Origin: Dioscorea cayenensis subsp. rotundata | Lineage: Eukaryota > Streptophyta > Magnoliopsida > Dioscoreales > Dioscoreaceae | Direction: 5' to 3' | Assembly: GCF_009730915.1 (NCBI RefSeq) | Contig: NC_052479.1 | Location: 3,224,001-3,288,000 of the forward strand | DNA length: 64,000 nt | Shown: piece by piece, positions 1 through 13,155 of the stretch | Position numbering within the stretch: the first letter of the stretch is position 1 | How the letters are laid out: the number at the start of each line of letters is the position of its first letter | Translations under genes and position numbers: made by a program | The notes under the pieces: model-generated | Seen by the model: the letters and a program-made list of their open reading frames with translations, nothing else | Told to the model about the DNA's origin: nothing | Database searches by the model: none

Positions 1-84
1 GCTATTTATATATTTCAATAAGTTTGTCTGTATGATATAACTGACTTTCAAGTTTGTGCCAAATTAGGCGACGATTATCTGCAG

Positions 85-1057
85 AAGCACATCATTGCAT
101 CACCCTGAAATGTCCATGATGCAGCAAGTGGTTCCTCGTCAGGAGAACTATACACAAAGTCGTGCGGTTGCACTTCAAAATGTAGAATCAACTATATCTG
201 AACTAGGTGGCATATTTACCCAGTTGGCAACAATGGTTGCTCAGCAAGGGGAGTTGGCTATCAGGTCATCATTCCCTTCAGTTATACTATGCAATGTTTT
301 ATCTGATCACATTTATTCCTATTGGGCCGAATATATATATATATATTTTATATTTTCTAATCATTATAGTTAAACCAACACTCAATAAGGTGGTCAAATT
401 TTTTTCAGGATAAAGTTAAACAAATTGACCTGTTTAATTTTGGATGCTTCTTAAATGCATCTGTTTTTGAGCGTATGAACATCTTATCTCTGCATCAGCT
501 TTGATGGTCAATGAATAGAAAGGAGAAATCTGAACATCCATAGTCACAGAACTATGTTCCACTATTATTAGTATAACTATATTTTTCTATTTTGCTATGG
601 ATTCCGTTATTTAAGTTCAATACTCTTGCTACTTGTCATATTTTGTTTTATAATTTCATAAATCTTAGTGGGTTACTTACACCATACTTCATTATAAAAG
701 TTAAATCCTACCTGCTTTGGAGTTGAGACCTATATGCGATTTTTGTTAATATCATCATTATGGACTCTCATTATGAAAGTTGTGTGAGCTTTATTAAAAA
801 GAAAAAAGTTTCTGTGAGCTATCCATTTTACAGTGTCATTTTCTTTTCTAGGTTGCACATATACTTGAAATAGCAATTTAACATATACTACATGCAGGAT
901 TGATGACAACATGGATGATTCATTGACTAATGTAGAGGGTGCCCGCAGTGCTTTGCTAAAGCATCTGACTCAGATAGCATCAAACAGGTGGCTTTCGCTT
1001 TTAATTAAAATATTTCATCATCCTACCTACTTTGTTGCTTATGAACATGGAGATTAG
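85..1057 (+). CDS. Syntaxin of plants SYP31/SYP32-type (Sed5-like Qa-SNARE), C-terminal exons only
   Basis: This is the 3' end of a Golgi/ER-Golgi Qa-SNARE that drives vesicle fusion; the 5' exons lie before the window. Exon 85-264 follows an acceptor CTGCAG and encodes the front of the SNARE helix (VVPRQENYTQSRA, then STISELGGIFTQLATMV). It ends CAG|GT. Exon 898 onward continues in phase (AG|G) with IDDNMDDSLTNVEGARSALL and a segment ending SSNRW. These stretches are strongly characteristic of plant SYP31/32. The family normally ends with W-L-M-x-K-I-F and about 15 hydrophobic residues. Here the frame reads on past W as LSLLIKIF, then HHPTYFVAYEHGD and a TAG at 1055-1057, so the membrane anchor looks shortened. 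An alternative is a splice at 987|988 to an exon I could not find. Family is certain; the C-terminal end is not. Confidence 0.85.
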
Positions 1058-2388
1058 TTTCTAATAATATACTAGGACACAATCTTGTGATTTATTTAGC
1101 TTTATTAGCTTTGAGAGTTAGTATAGTATAAGATTTGCCGTTGAGAAGGGGGTGTTGGGACATTTGATTCACTGATGGTTTTCATTCATTCTAGTGATTA
1201 TTGAACAATAAATGTTGGTTATTATCTAGTAGCTGTATGAAAAAGCTGTTCTCCATTAGAATAATGGATGTCTTTGAAATATCTCTAGTGGCCCCAAAGA
1301 TAGAAGGTGGAGGCTGTTGAGTGTAAACAAGCAATTTAAAACAAGGGCCAGGAAGAGTCCCTTTCAGATTGAGAGAGATAGATGGATAGGGGAAATCTTG
1401 CTGGTCTACCGTGTTGGGTGAGGGTCCCTTGGAGGCTAACAAATTATGGTTCTTAACTTCCTTATTCTAAATTCTAATCTCCCACTCATTGTATTGCTTA
1501 GTGTCTGCCAATGTTATATCACCAGCACCTAATTGTTGAAAGAAGAGGAGAAAGAGTCCTCTCTCCTGTCTTTGATTCTCCCTAAAAATTCATTCATTTC
1601 TCTTGTGAATAAAAAGCCACCTTCATTTGTCTACCATCAGTTGTTGGCTTCTCTCATTCAAATCCTAGTCTTCCATAAAAAGATGAAGAGGGAAAATACA
1701 AAATGGGCTGCACGTGTGCACCGGACACTGATACAATGATAGAGGGGTGGGGGGACTGGTTTTAGTGTAAGCGTGGAACTCACAGTCTAATCTAATGGCA
1801 CTTGGAAGTTGGAATCTTCATGCCCACCAAGGTTCTCAAAAAGGGCTGTAGACTGTGTGTGTGTGTGTGTTTGTGTGGAGAGTGTTGTTGGGGTCCCTCT
1901 TCATCTCCCAATGTATCTTGCTTTCTTTCTTTCTTTTTCTTTCTTTTGAGTTGAAATGAGTTGAACTATAGAAAGAACAGATGATGAAGTGAAATTGATC
2001 ATAGTTTCCAACCAGTGGCTGCAAAAGTGGCCCAGGAATCAATCGAAGTAAGTAAAGAGACCTCTTCTTGTGGTAGAGCCAGTCTAATCTAATGTGCTGA
2101 ACCATATTTAATTGTGTGTGAAACACTGAAGCTGCTGCTCTCTATGGATCAATGTGCAAAAATAAAATGGTCTCTGTGGTGTTGCATGCCCACCAGCAAC
2201 TGTTTTTATTTTTTATTTTTGCCCACTCCTCTTTTTAGTCTAGTTGGACTGAATTGATAGGTTTCTTTCATTGGCTGCTCCAAAAAGGACCACCTGGTCA
2301 AGGGTTGGTGCGTCTATGAATATGGCTTGGTTGGTTGAAGTTGTTTGAGGCTTAAAAGGCTACATAGATGGTTGCCAGTATTGTCTTC

Positions 2389-2421
<33 letters not shown>

Positions 2422-3386
2422 GATAATAATAATCCTTTTCTTTGTTTTCTTTTGATCTTCTTCTCCACCGTGTTTCCCTTGCATCTATCTATCTGTCTAT
2501 CTATCAATCTGGTCCTCCACACCACTAGTCCTGTCTTCCATTTCTTTTGATCTTCTTCTCCACCGTATTTTCATTTACATTAATAATATGCATATGCATT
2601 ACAACTAGAGTAGTACATCTTACCGGTCAATGCATCTCTATCACTCAACCATGTGCCCCCCCATGCATGCATGTTGCTGCTCTCTTTCTTTTGTTTATTG
2701 TTGTATGTGAATCTCAAAATATATTATCACCATCTTTTCTCTCACATATTGTATGAACACACACACAAACACTAATTACTCAGAAACCAAGATATCTGTA
2801 AACTGACTGACACATGAGGTTTTCTCTAATAAAGAGAGGAGATTTCCTGTCTGTACACCATGTATCTCTTTTCTTGGTTCAATTGCAAACCCCATAACAC
2901 CAGCCAGATTTGTCAACCTTGCCATTTGAAAAAGTCAACTTGCTTTGAAGCTTCATATGTTTACATAAAAATAAAAAAAAAAGAAGAAAGATTAAATTAG
3001 ATTAGATTAGCCCTAATTATTTATTATTATTTTTAATCCAAGCATGGATAAGCCCTAATTTTTTTCATGTATAAACAGGGATCAATGTCCCCAAATTTAT
3101 TTAAACTTAAATTTAATTCATTTATCCGAGCAGAGATAAATATTAAAATTTTAAACTCACTTATTTATTTATTTTATATATATATATATTTATATATGTT
3201 TTTGTTTTTAATAAAATAATAATAATTTATTCACTAAGCATGTTCACTGGGCAAACGTTCAGTTGCTTACTAATCAAAACCCTGACAAGTGACAACTCCA
3301 GTTTAAAAAAACAGTAGTTTCCACTTCCACTTCCACATCCACTTAGAACTCACCTAAACACAATTCCAAAACTCTTCACCATCATC
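1058..3386. other. Intergenic spacer between syntaxin and permease genes
   Basis: I see no convincing gene here. It holds a TG run near 1854-1876, a TTTC/TTCT-rich stretch near 1921-1947, a (TAA)n microsatellite at about 2388-2432, and a (TA)n run near 3176-3190 that may lie in the permease promoter. A search for the missing hydrophobic last exon of the syntaxin found nothing. Confidence 0.6.
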
Positions 3387-5965
3387 ATGATCCTATCACA
3401 TCTCCTCCACTTCCGCACTTCCTCTTATCCCACTCTTCACTCTCCCACATCCCCATTCCTCAATCCCCCCCATCTCCTCATCTCCCTAAACCCTTCCAAA
3501 ACCCTCCACTTCCTTCCTCACTTCCCCAACTTCCTCTGTAAATCCTCCAACCACTTCCCTTCTCCATCTCCACTTCCCCATGGAAACCTCCACTTCCATT
3601 CCCCAAGGCCAAAGACCACCACCACCACCACCACCACCAAGAGCTTCTTCGCTGCCGTCTCCCTCATCATCGGCACCGCCGTCGGCCCGGGCATGCTCGG
3701 CCTCCCCTCCGCTACCATCCTCTCCGGTCCCCTCCCCTCCACCCTCTCCATCCTCCTCTCCTGGCTTTACGTCATCTCCTCCATCATCCTCGTCTCCGAG
3801 CTCTCCTTCGCCGCCATGCGCCATCAAAATCTCCCCGAAGTCAGCTTCACTTCCCTCGCCACCGCCTCTCTCGGCCCTGACTTTGGCGCTTTCGTTGCCG
3901 TTGTCTACTCCTGCCTCAGCTTCTCTCTCCTGCTCGCCTGCGTCTCTGGTATCTCTTCTCTCGTTTTTCAGCTTTTCCCTTGGTTCAATGCTGCATTGGC
4001 TTGTGCTTTAGCGCCTTCTCTTGTTGGTGTTGCAATTGCCTTCTTCCCTTTCAATGTGATTGATTTCGCGAACAGATTATTGTGTTGTTTGATGCTTGTG
4101 TCTATCACTGCTCTTGTGGTTTTTGGATTGTCTGCTGGGAGGAGCAGCTTGTTGAGCTCTATTGGTTATGCTTCTTGGTCTCCGAATGCTATATTGCCCG
4201 CGATTCCAGTTACTGTGCTTACTCTGGGGTTTCATGTTATAACTCCCTTTGTGTGTATGCTGCTCAGAGACTCAATGGAGGATGCTCGAAAGGCGATTTT
4301 GTTTGGAGGCTTTGTTCCCTTGGCCATGGTTGTTTCATGGAATTTGGTTGTTTTGGGGCTTGCAGGGAATGGTGTCGGTGCTGTTTGTGTTGGTAGTGAT
4401 CCTATTAAGCTTTTGCTTTCTGTGAATTCTTCGGCTTTGCCAGCTGTTCAAGGTTTCGCCTTTGCTGCTCTGGCTACCAGTTTGATTGGTTATGCTGTTT
4501 CCTTTCCCAAACAATTGGCAGATACTTTGAAGTTGATTTCTGAAAGGGTTGTGTATAGGAAGGAGGTGATGAGTCCTAGTAGATTGAGATTATGTGAGGG
4601 TGGCCGTGTTGGAGCTGTTGTTTATTCTAAAGGGAAGATGGGGACCTCTGGGCAGGCTTGTTTTGGTGTTTCAAGGTCTCAAATGTTGTCAAACAGAGTG
4701 AATGAGGGAGTAGGAGATGGTAGTCCAAGTACTATCCTTGTGATGTGGATCGTGCTTATATTTTCAGTCTTGATTGCATCTTCCTACAATGCTGCTTTCT
4801 CTAGAGCTCTAGAGTTTGCCGGGGTGTATGCAAATTGTTTTCTCTTCGGTGTGTTGCCGCCTGCTATGGCTTGGATCCATAGATCTAGGAAAAAAGACAG
4901 GTATGATCATTTTTTCCAAAATTGTTCATTTCTTTTATGAATGTGTCAAGACCTAACACTTTTCAGGCACTACTATCTGATAATATCAATTAAGGATTTA
5001 TTTAAGTAAAACCCAAAAATTCAAGTGATATATAGTCTATCATCATCACATTAATTAGTTGAAGTCACATTTGGCAGTAAGGGCGTGCCTACGAGAAAAC
5101 AACATTTGTGTGGTATTTCTATTATATTTTTGGTTAGGAAGAGTAGTCTAACATTCTGATGAGAGTGGATATCACGTCCCTCATCGTGATTTCTGCCATG
5201 AAAATACAACTATGCATGGATATGCTAGATACAAATAATTGGTGGATTCTCCCAAGTTATTTTGAAGCCTATGTTCAGGGGACTGTTCTAGTTTGAACTG
5301 TTCTTTTTAGCTATGAAATAACATGTAAACAGGTTTGTGGTGTAGTGTACCATTTAATTCTTTAGTTTATACTTTAGTTCTTGACATATACACAGTGCTA
5401 CTCCATATGAACGCTGCTGAAACATGGCTGTCATATTATGTTCTCCACTCTCAATATCAAACTAATGTTTCATGTCAAAGTGATTCACTTGATGGTGATG
5501 CTAGACAAAATATAGGACCGGTAGTCAACCCGATAAACAGTTAAGTTTTATGTTGAGTAACACTAGTCTGTGTCTCTGCTTATTGCTGAAGTTACAGAAG
5601 TTATCAATGCTGTGTCAATCCATATTTAATTTTTTATGTAAACAATATCTCAACTCAAGTTTATAAGAAGCAATGAAGTACAAAGATAAGTCTTCATGGT
5701 TTATTCATGCTTCATTTGGCAAGTAAATTCCAAACAGGATAGTTTATGATATATATTCCTTGCATCTATGTTTCAATTGCTGAATTCTTAGAAACTTTTA
5801 ACTTCGATTTAAACTTTAGTTTGGTCTTAAATACTGCATGATTTTCGGTTCTTTCCTCCCTTAATACGCAGTTTTTCTTCCAGCAAGGAAGAGCTATTGC
5901 CAGGTGGGAATGGAGTACTCTTTGTGCTCTTTGTCATTGCTATCATACTGGGAATTTGGCATTAG
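3387..5965 (+). CDS. Tryptophan/tyrosine permease family protein, probably plastid membrane
   Basis: A membrane carrier of the aromatic amino-acid permease family (Trp_Tyr_perm, relatives of bacterial TyrP/Mtr); plant members are thought to sit in the plastid envelope. Exon 1 is 3387-4900 and exon 2 is 5884-5965, joined AG|C, giving 531 residues. Residues 1-84 are rich in Ser, Pro, His and Leu with almost no acidic residues, like a transit peptide, and end in eight threonines from an ACC run. The family glycine motif GTAVGPGMLGLP is at 96-107, followed by about eleven hydrophobic spans. Exon 2 supplies the last span (NGVLFVLFVIAIILGIW). The first ATG of the frame was chosen. GC is high in the first 600 bases and falls sharply after that. 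The substrate is inferred from the family and is not shown by the sequence. Confidence 0.9.
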
Positions 5966-6648
5966 ATTATGGTAAGCTGACAAAACTTAAAGTAAAAAAA
6001 GTTTTATTGCTCTTCTTGGTTAATTAATTTTTGCATGGATAAATACTTCATTGTAACAGTACTCCTCTATTCTGATTGTTTGAATTTAACTTATTTTTTC
6101 TTTAGAGCTTGCTTGTGCTCAACACCTAACATCAGATAGTTTATAACTACCTCAAATTGTGAAAGTTAGATGAATTATTTGAGTTCTTGATATCTTAGCA
6201 ATTTTTACTCCGAGGAACTTATCCTAATGCCATCTGCTAATTTTACTATTTAGCAGGTGATAATCTATATGTTACTTCTCATGTTTGGCTTACATCAGAA
6301 ATTCTCTTACTATTTCATGGAAGAAATCTATGTTTTCCAGATTTATGATCAGCAGAAGCCTTTCTTGCTTCTTGGAAATAGCCGGGAAGTTTCTTCTGTA
6401 CAAACTTGATTATTAGATGCAGAAACGGTTGACATTGCCGAAAATTTTGTTGAATTAAATTCTTGTTTGGTTGATCTTAAGATCCCCGTTCATTGATATT
6501 TTCTGTACACTGTTGATTAATATTCTATTCGTTGCCATTTGGTTTCCAATGTTCAATGTATATGAAGGATCATGTGGTTTATTGTAATGAACCCTAACTG
6601 TATTTAGCCATGTGAACTTTCAATGAAGTTTTATCTTCTAAGTTCTAA
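5966..6648 (+). other. Likely 3' UTR and downstream flank of the permease gene
   Basis: There is no ORF. The sequence is moderately AT-rich, with AATGAA-type polyadenylation-like signals near 6585 and 6622, just before the transposon remnant. The extent of the UTR is inferred. Confidence 0.4.
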
Positions 6649-7552
6649 CAGTGGCGGAACTAGAAACAAATTAATAGAGGTGTTAACTTTAAATTAAAAA
6701 AAATTATAAACATTTAAAAATTTTGTACTACATGTCATTCACTTAAAAGATTTCGAAAAAAATATATATATATATATATATTCAAATGGGTTGAATGATA
6801 TGTTCAAACTAGAAGTAGGGCTTTTATAAAAAAACATACTTTTTTTAATTTTAAAAATATAATTAGTCAGTTTATCTCTAGTTTTAATAATTAAAATATA
6901 ACTTAAAATAAAAAATAAAGAAATTGCAAAAAAAATGTTAAAATGTTAAAATTTGTAAAATAAAGCCTAACCCAAAGGGTTTTTTTTTTTAAACCCAAAC
7001 ATCCATAAGTAAAGAAAATTTCATTTCAATCTTTGTCAATTATAAGCAAGTCATTAACAAATCCATGATCGCTTTAAAATTTTAGTCAAAATTAATTAAT
7101 AAATAAATAAATTGGATAGAGTTTTTTTTTTTTTTAAAAAAATAAATTCCCCTCATCCTCTCTTTTCTCCACCATAGTCGCTGGTTTAATAATTAATCTT
7201 TAAATTCATCAGTTTTTAGGGGCATAAATAAAAGAGGGGAAAAAACCAGAAAATTTAGACTACTATTTTAATAAAAATAGAGTTCTTAATATTTTAAATA
7301 TTTTATATGCCAATTTATACAAAATGTAATGGTGAAATAATAGATTCTTGAAAATACTTTTCTTTTAAAAAATTATTTTTTAAAATTGTATGTATTACTT
7401 TATAAAAAATTTCACATTTTCAAAAACAATTTCAAAAAATATAACTAGTTTTTTTTTTAAAAAAAAGGAGGGGCCTATAAACACCCACCCGTTGGGACCA
7501 AGGGGGTGCTTGAGCATCTCTTTGACCCCCTCCCTCCGCTCATGCCTCCATA
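6649..7552. mobile_element. Degenerate DNA-transposon remnant with GTGGCGGAAC end
   Basis: The left edge CAGTGGCGGAACTAGAAAC resembles the CAGTGGCGGAGC ends common to a plant non-autonomous transposon class. The right part (about 7480-7550) has the matching kind of C-rich end, including GGGGGTGCTTGAGCATC and CTCCCTCCGCTCATGCC. The interior is A/T-rich with homopolymer runs and no ORF. The terminal repeats are too worn to align confidently, and no target duplication was found. Confidence 0.35.
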
Positions 7553-10372
7553 AATTTGTGTTCTTTAAAATTTTTTAAAAATCAAATTAATTATTCTTGT
7601 AATGGTTTATATTTTCGGTAAATTATTTATGATTTTGATAATTTGGTCTAAAAGCATATTTGCCAACTTTTGAATTCATGGATAAATTAACCAAAATAAT
7701 TCATGGATGGATCATTGTCACACTTTACAAATTTAGACAATTTGAAACCCAGACTTTTGACTTTGTTGCAATATAAACATACTGTCATGATTTTTTCTAG
7801 CTAATTGTTACTATTATAGTTTTTTAAAAAATATTTTCTATTTTGTGGCCCTTGATAATTATTTTTAAATAGTCTATTATTATTCTTTTTGGTTTTATAT
7901 TCAATGAGAGCTGCTTCATATTGCGTAATTATTTTTCTTTTATAATTTATAATTTATAGGCATAAGATTCTATTTGCATATAACAGATGGCACCAATTTA
8001 AAGATAAATTCATCATTTAAATTTCATAATTCTTATGTATCTATAAAACTATTATTATTATTATAGATTAATATCAATTAACTTGATAAATAAAAATTTG
8101 CATAAATAAATTTATGTTTGTAATTTGATGAGCTTAAGTTTTTTATTGAATCGAGCTTATATAATATGTTTGATTTACATTGATTATAATTAACATAGCT
8201 AAAATGTAACTAAATGCAAAATTTTAGTTTTTAAGCTAAAGGTAAATTGAAGATAAAATAATGAAGTTTCGACATAAAATATAGCTACTTTATTTTAAAA
8301 ATGATTTTCCTTTCATGTGCCTGATGTCGGCATCATGCATTGAAACCACTTTGTTGAATTCACTTTGTTGAATTATTATGTCATTTATTTATTTATTAAA
8401 AATAACTTTGGTAAAACTTAATTACAAATGGATAGGTTCAACAAATTAGTTTAATGTTGAAAAGGGCTCTTTCTCTTTTGAAATATAATTATTATATGAA
8501 CGCCATGCGAGGCGAGGGCCTTTTGAAAAATAACTACTGGTCCATGGTTTTGGGAGTTCACATCATGGAAAGCATCTCTTTCTACAACAAGGAGAAAATT
8601 GAAGATAAGGTTGAAGAGGAACTTTCAATGTAAAAGCAAAATACCAGTGATTATTGGTCTATTACCATCGAATTTTTTTATATAAGATGTTTATATTATT
8701 ATCGAGGAAATAGATTTAAATATTAGCTCAGATATAGTCAGGACACATGTGTGTTAAAATGTTAATTTTACATTTATCCAAGCCCTTAATATGGTTTGCT
8801 TATGTTCTATCAAAATAAATTAATAAATAAATGAAAAATAATAAAATAATATTTTAATTAAACTCATATTTGGTTCAAATAATTTTTGTTTATTATAAAT
8901 ATAAATACTTTCCTTACATTATGATTTGTTGTTTTCATGGTTTTGGCCCTTTTGTTGCATTTTAGAATTAGTTTAAATTTTGTTTTATTTGTTTATATGA
9001 CTTCACAATGGAAGTCAATAATAAAAATCAAGCCATTACTTATTTATTTTCATCCAATTTAGAAAAGTTGAAAAAAAGTCTTTTTTTTTAAAAAAAAAAT
9101 TAATCATATCAAGATCGAAATAATATATATTTAATGAATAAATAAAAATATAAGCAAATTTAGATCATAAAAACTTACTAAAATATATGATAATCAGCAA
9201 AAAAATCTCAAGATCGAGAATAATAAAGACGTGCATTATATATTCAGACCAATATTTTTTTAACATTATTATATATGCTTTTTTTTTTCAAACTGATATT
9301 TGTACAAATGAGAATAAATAATGTGATTTCAACAAAAATTAGTCATCCGTTGAATAATGAAAAAACAATGGAAAAAGAGACAACACATTAGAAAAGCATC
9401 CAAAGTTTTATTAGCTGCCAATTGTAGTAGCAGTGCACTGTTTCCGTTCTAGAAATAAGGCATTGAATTATTCTCTTTTCCTTGATTTAATGCATGATAT
9501 TACAAGAACCTCATATCATGGATTATATATATATATAGAAATTTACATCATTTGAAAAGAATGCAAGCATTATTAAGTTACATAAGATGTGAATAATTCA
9601 TCATCACAAAGATTATCAAATATTTTTCCTTTGGTGCGTATATAGTTCTCTTAATATTACAAAACCGATTAGAAAATGAAATACCAACTTTACTACTACG
9701 GAGATGATTAACATATGTTTGTCTATGAAGTTTTTTTTCATTAGTTTAATTCATGAAAAAACATAATACAAAGACAATAAAATTATTGCAATACATTTTC
9801 ACTATTAAAAAAACTACGAAAATATGAGTTATTAACAATCTTTTGACCTATTGGTACTAGGTCATTTGCATATGGTATTTATTTCGAAAAACACTCGAAA
9901 TCAAACCCTAAAGTCCATGTAAAGTAAGGACACATGTGTTTGTTAAGCTTGTTTCACATCCATACATCTCCTGATTTCTCTTAAATTTTGGGCGATTGTC
10001 TCCTATTTATTAAAAAAAATATTGATACGAATTTTAAGGGTCTCTCTAACAAAACTTTAATGATAAACTTGTGACTCATACATTGTAATCACATCATCAG
10101 CAATAAATCATACATTGTACCAAGTACATCATTAAAACCAAAAGAAAAAAATAATACAGATGCAACAATAACACCAAAACTTAACCTATAAACAGCTCCA
10201 ACTCATAACCTAAAATATGAAGTACAAAAATCATAGCGTATGAAAAACAAAACCCCACAAATTTGATATGAAACCAATAAGTTCATGAAAAATGACACCT
10301 ATATATATATATATATATATTACATATATATGAATTTATAAATAATTCAAAGTATGTATACCTAACTCATGA
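7553..10372. other. AT-rich intergenic spacer
   Basis: I see no gene. The stretch is mostly A/T, with short (TA)n runs (for example about 10293-10320) and poly-A/T tracts. The final few hundred bases are probably the 3' flank of the NAC gene. Confidence 0.55.
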
Positions 10373-11382
10373 TCAGTTCCAGCTGTAAATGTTCTTCAAA
10401 TCTTCATAAGAACAATGAAGATAATTTTCCAAAGGTTGGAGATTATTATAGCCACTGTTAGCTGATGAAATCCTAGTGTTTCCTTCAGGATTAACCACTC
10501 CATCTTGCAATGCAGTAGTAACTATAGATTGAACTGGAGATTGCTGCAATTCATTTTGGTGCAAGTATCCAAAGTTCTTCAAACTGCAACTTGTTTGATT
10601 TGCATGTATCTTTTCCTGCTGTAAACTCTGTTCCTCCTCTTCTGTATTACTCTTCTCTGATGAATTCACACTCTTTTCACTCTCTTTCTTCTTCTTATAT
10701 ACTCTACATACAACCCATGCACACTACAAAACATACAGAAAAAAAAAATCAAGATAATATAACACACACACACACATATATATATATATAGAAAGAAAGA
10801 TATATTTATATATATATATATACTTTTGATTGTTGAAGTCGGTACTCATGCATGATCCAATTGGTCTTGTGGCCTTTAGGAGCTCTGCCAAGATAGAAAA
10901 CAAGGGTTTTCTTCATTCCAACCAACAACTTGCCATCTTTGAAGATTTCTCTGTCTTTTCCAGTTGCTTTCCAGTAACCAGATTCAGTAGCTCTATTAGT
11001 TCTCATACCAGTTGGGTACTTCCTGTCTCTTTGGCAAAAGAAATAAAACTCCGTCTCTTTCTCTTTCTCTTCTACCATTGCCTTGCCTGTAATAATATTA
11101 TTAAAACAGTAACATATCAATATATATATATATATAAGCTATATATAATAACATGAAAATTAATATAAGCAAAGTAGAGAGAAGAGTTGATATATATATA
11201 TATATATATATACTTGGTAGATCCCATGGTTCACACTTGTTGAAATTCACATCTGGGATAGCTCTTGAAGTTAAGGATGGATTCATGGCCTTATTTGAGA
11301 GGTAGTGGGTGATGAGTTCTTCATCTGTGGGGTGGAACCTATAGCCTGGGGGCAAGTTTTTGAACGTTGGATTGTCTGCCAT
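10373..11382 (-). CDS. NAC-domain transcription factor
   Basis: A plant-specific DNA-binding transcription factor of 260 residues. The exons are 11382-11214, 11086-10824 and 10723-10373, all with GT..AG junctions that keep frame. The NAC domain covers about residues 7-157. Subdomain A is [19 protein letters not shown], subdomain C contains [21 protein letters not shown] and subdomain D is [14 protein letters not shown], then [11 protein letters not shown]. The intron positions match the usual three-exon NAC layout. The remaining about 100 residues are Gln/Asn/Ser/Glu-rich, as expected for an activation region, and short for the family. The domain looks closest to the NAC046/NAC087/ORE1 or CUC-like groups, but I cannot place it further. 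Both introns are short (127 and 100 bp) and start with GTATATAT followed by TA runs. Confidence 0.93.
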
Positions 11383-12420
11383 TCTTGAAGACAGTTTGAT
11401 GAGAGTCTCTGAGAAGACAGAAGAGCAGAAGAAGAAGAAGACAAGTTAAATAATATCTTTGTTTCTATTAATATCTGGGTCTTGCAAATACTTGCTCACC
11501 AAGGCACTTCCCTTGTAAGCCATTCATATTTTTTGGGCCCACTTTATATTTATTTGTTAATTAATTAATTAATTAATTAAAATGATTGAAGAAATAAAAA
11601 TTACGGCTTTGCTTTTCCGAACGGTAGAGTTGGTATTTTATTTCTCTTTCTCTGCTTCAGAAGAAGATGGAAGATTTTATTTAAACTAAATTAACAAAAA
11701 AAATTTAAATTATAATTTTTTTAATTTGCGTGTATATGTATACAAATGTACATTGGTCATTATTTCTCATATATATTTTAAAGAATTTTTTAAGCAATTT
11801 GTTATTAGTGTAGTACTTAAAACTACTATTATTTTCAATAGCATATAGAATTTATAAAATGCTTGTTATAGTGTTTATCCCGCAATTAATTATTTAAGTA
11901 TAATCTCTTTTGAGTGTATTTTTGTCCGTCTAAAAACAGTAATAAATGATTTTTTTTAATTATACATTGAAGTTGTTTTATATTTGGCCCCGTAAGCACT
12001 TGTATATTATTATGATTATTATATATATATATATATCATTACTTGTCAAGATCTTTTAATTAGTTTTTTATTTTTATTTTACTCCCACAAGCACTTATAT
12101 TCCAAGCCCATTTTAAGATTTAGGAAAGGAATTACTATTTCTGAAAGTATGTAAACATACTTAATCATAACTTAAAAAATCACAATATATTATATATTTT
12201 TTTTTATGGGGAACAAATTTTAATAATTTATTTGAATAATGTTTTATTATTATATTTATTATGTTATATTTTTAGAATCCTATACATAAATCACTAAACC
12301 ACCTTAACAATAGCAAAATTGGTATTCATTTCCCTCAACTGAAGTATTGAGAATTCCTTTATGCAATTTGTCCATATTTATAAATAAATAAATAAATGAA
12401 TAAACAAATGAATGAATCAC
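11383..12420. other. NAC promoter region and AT-rich spacer
   Basis: There is no ORF. Just upstream of the NAC start is a GA/AG-rich leader-like stretch (AGAAGAAGAAGAAGAC on the plus strand near 11428). Further out are a TTAA run (about 11558-11580) and (TA)n near 12020-12038. No further regulatory element can be supported. Confidence 0.45.
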
Positions 12421-13062
12421 GGTCTCATTTCAATGCAGGATAATTAATTTTAGATATTCTTATAATTAATTTTCTTTTAATTTGACTATGAATTAAATTG
12501 ATTGATTCTCGACCAAGCAAAACTCTTTAATTAATGCAATGAATTATTAAAGAAAAGATGTGTATTGCAATTTTAAAAATTTAATTTATGTATCTTATCC
12601 ATAATGGAAAATGGATATAGGTATGACTCTCATGGTTTAAAAAAAAAACATAATAAACTAAATAATTAAAGAGTTTACTTAATATATGTAATGGAAATAT
12701 AATACTTATGTCAAAAATAAGTTTTTGAGAATTGATATAAATAATAGTTTGAGAAAAGAAACACTTAGGGTCCGTTAGATTTAAAGGTAGCATTGTGTGA
12801 GTCACGCTCAACTCACTCCCCTTAATTGTCTATTTGATTCTAAGTCATCTGACTTTTGATGAAGTTTCTTGGTAATTACTCTGAATTAAATAATAAATAT
12901 TGAAAGACCAATTCTTCTCTAAAGAACTCAAATATACCATTCCACACTATTCAGAAAAAAAATAACTATCAAACAATAAGTTGCTAGCCTTTGTTTGAGA
13001 AGTATATATATATATATATATATATATACTGCATCTTACCTTTTATACAAGAATAGCTACAA

Positions 13063-13096
<34 letters not shown>

Positions 13097-13155
13097 TAGT
13101 ACATTTAAAAGTTCACACAAATATATATGTTTGATTTAACTTAGAATCTTAAACG
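12421..13155. repeat. Direct segmental duplication, copy A (without MITE)
   Basis: This segment recurs, diverged by substitutions and indels, at about 13355-14375. Shared landmarks in order are AGGATAATTAATT, TTGATTGATTCT, AAGCAAAACTCTTTA, GACTCTCATGGTTT, TTAGATTTAAAGGTA, GTGTGAGTCAC, TTGATGAAGTTTCTTGG, GCTAGCCTTTGTT and AGTACATTTAAA. Copy A contains the empty site (about 12772-12784) of the MITE found in copy B, and a (TAA)n run at about 13066-13095. Confidence 0.75.

Noticed and set aside
3486..4396. Open frames in other frames and on the minus strand of the permease exon, some Pro- or Gly-rich
   Set aside because: Shadows of GC-rich coding sequence; the permease frame alone shows family motifs and membrane spans.
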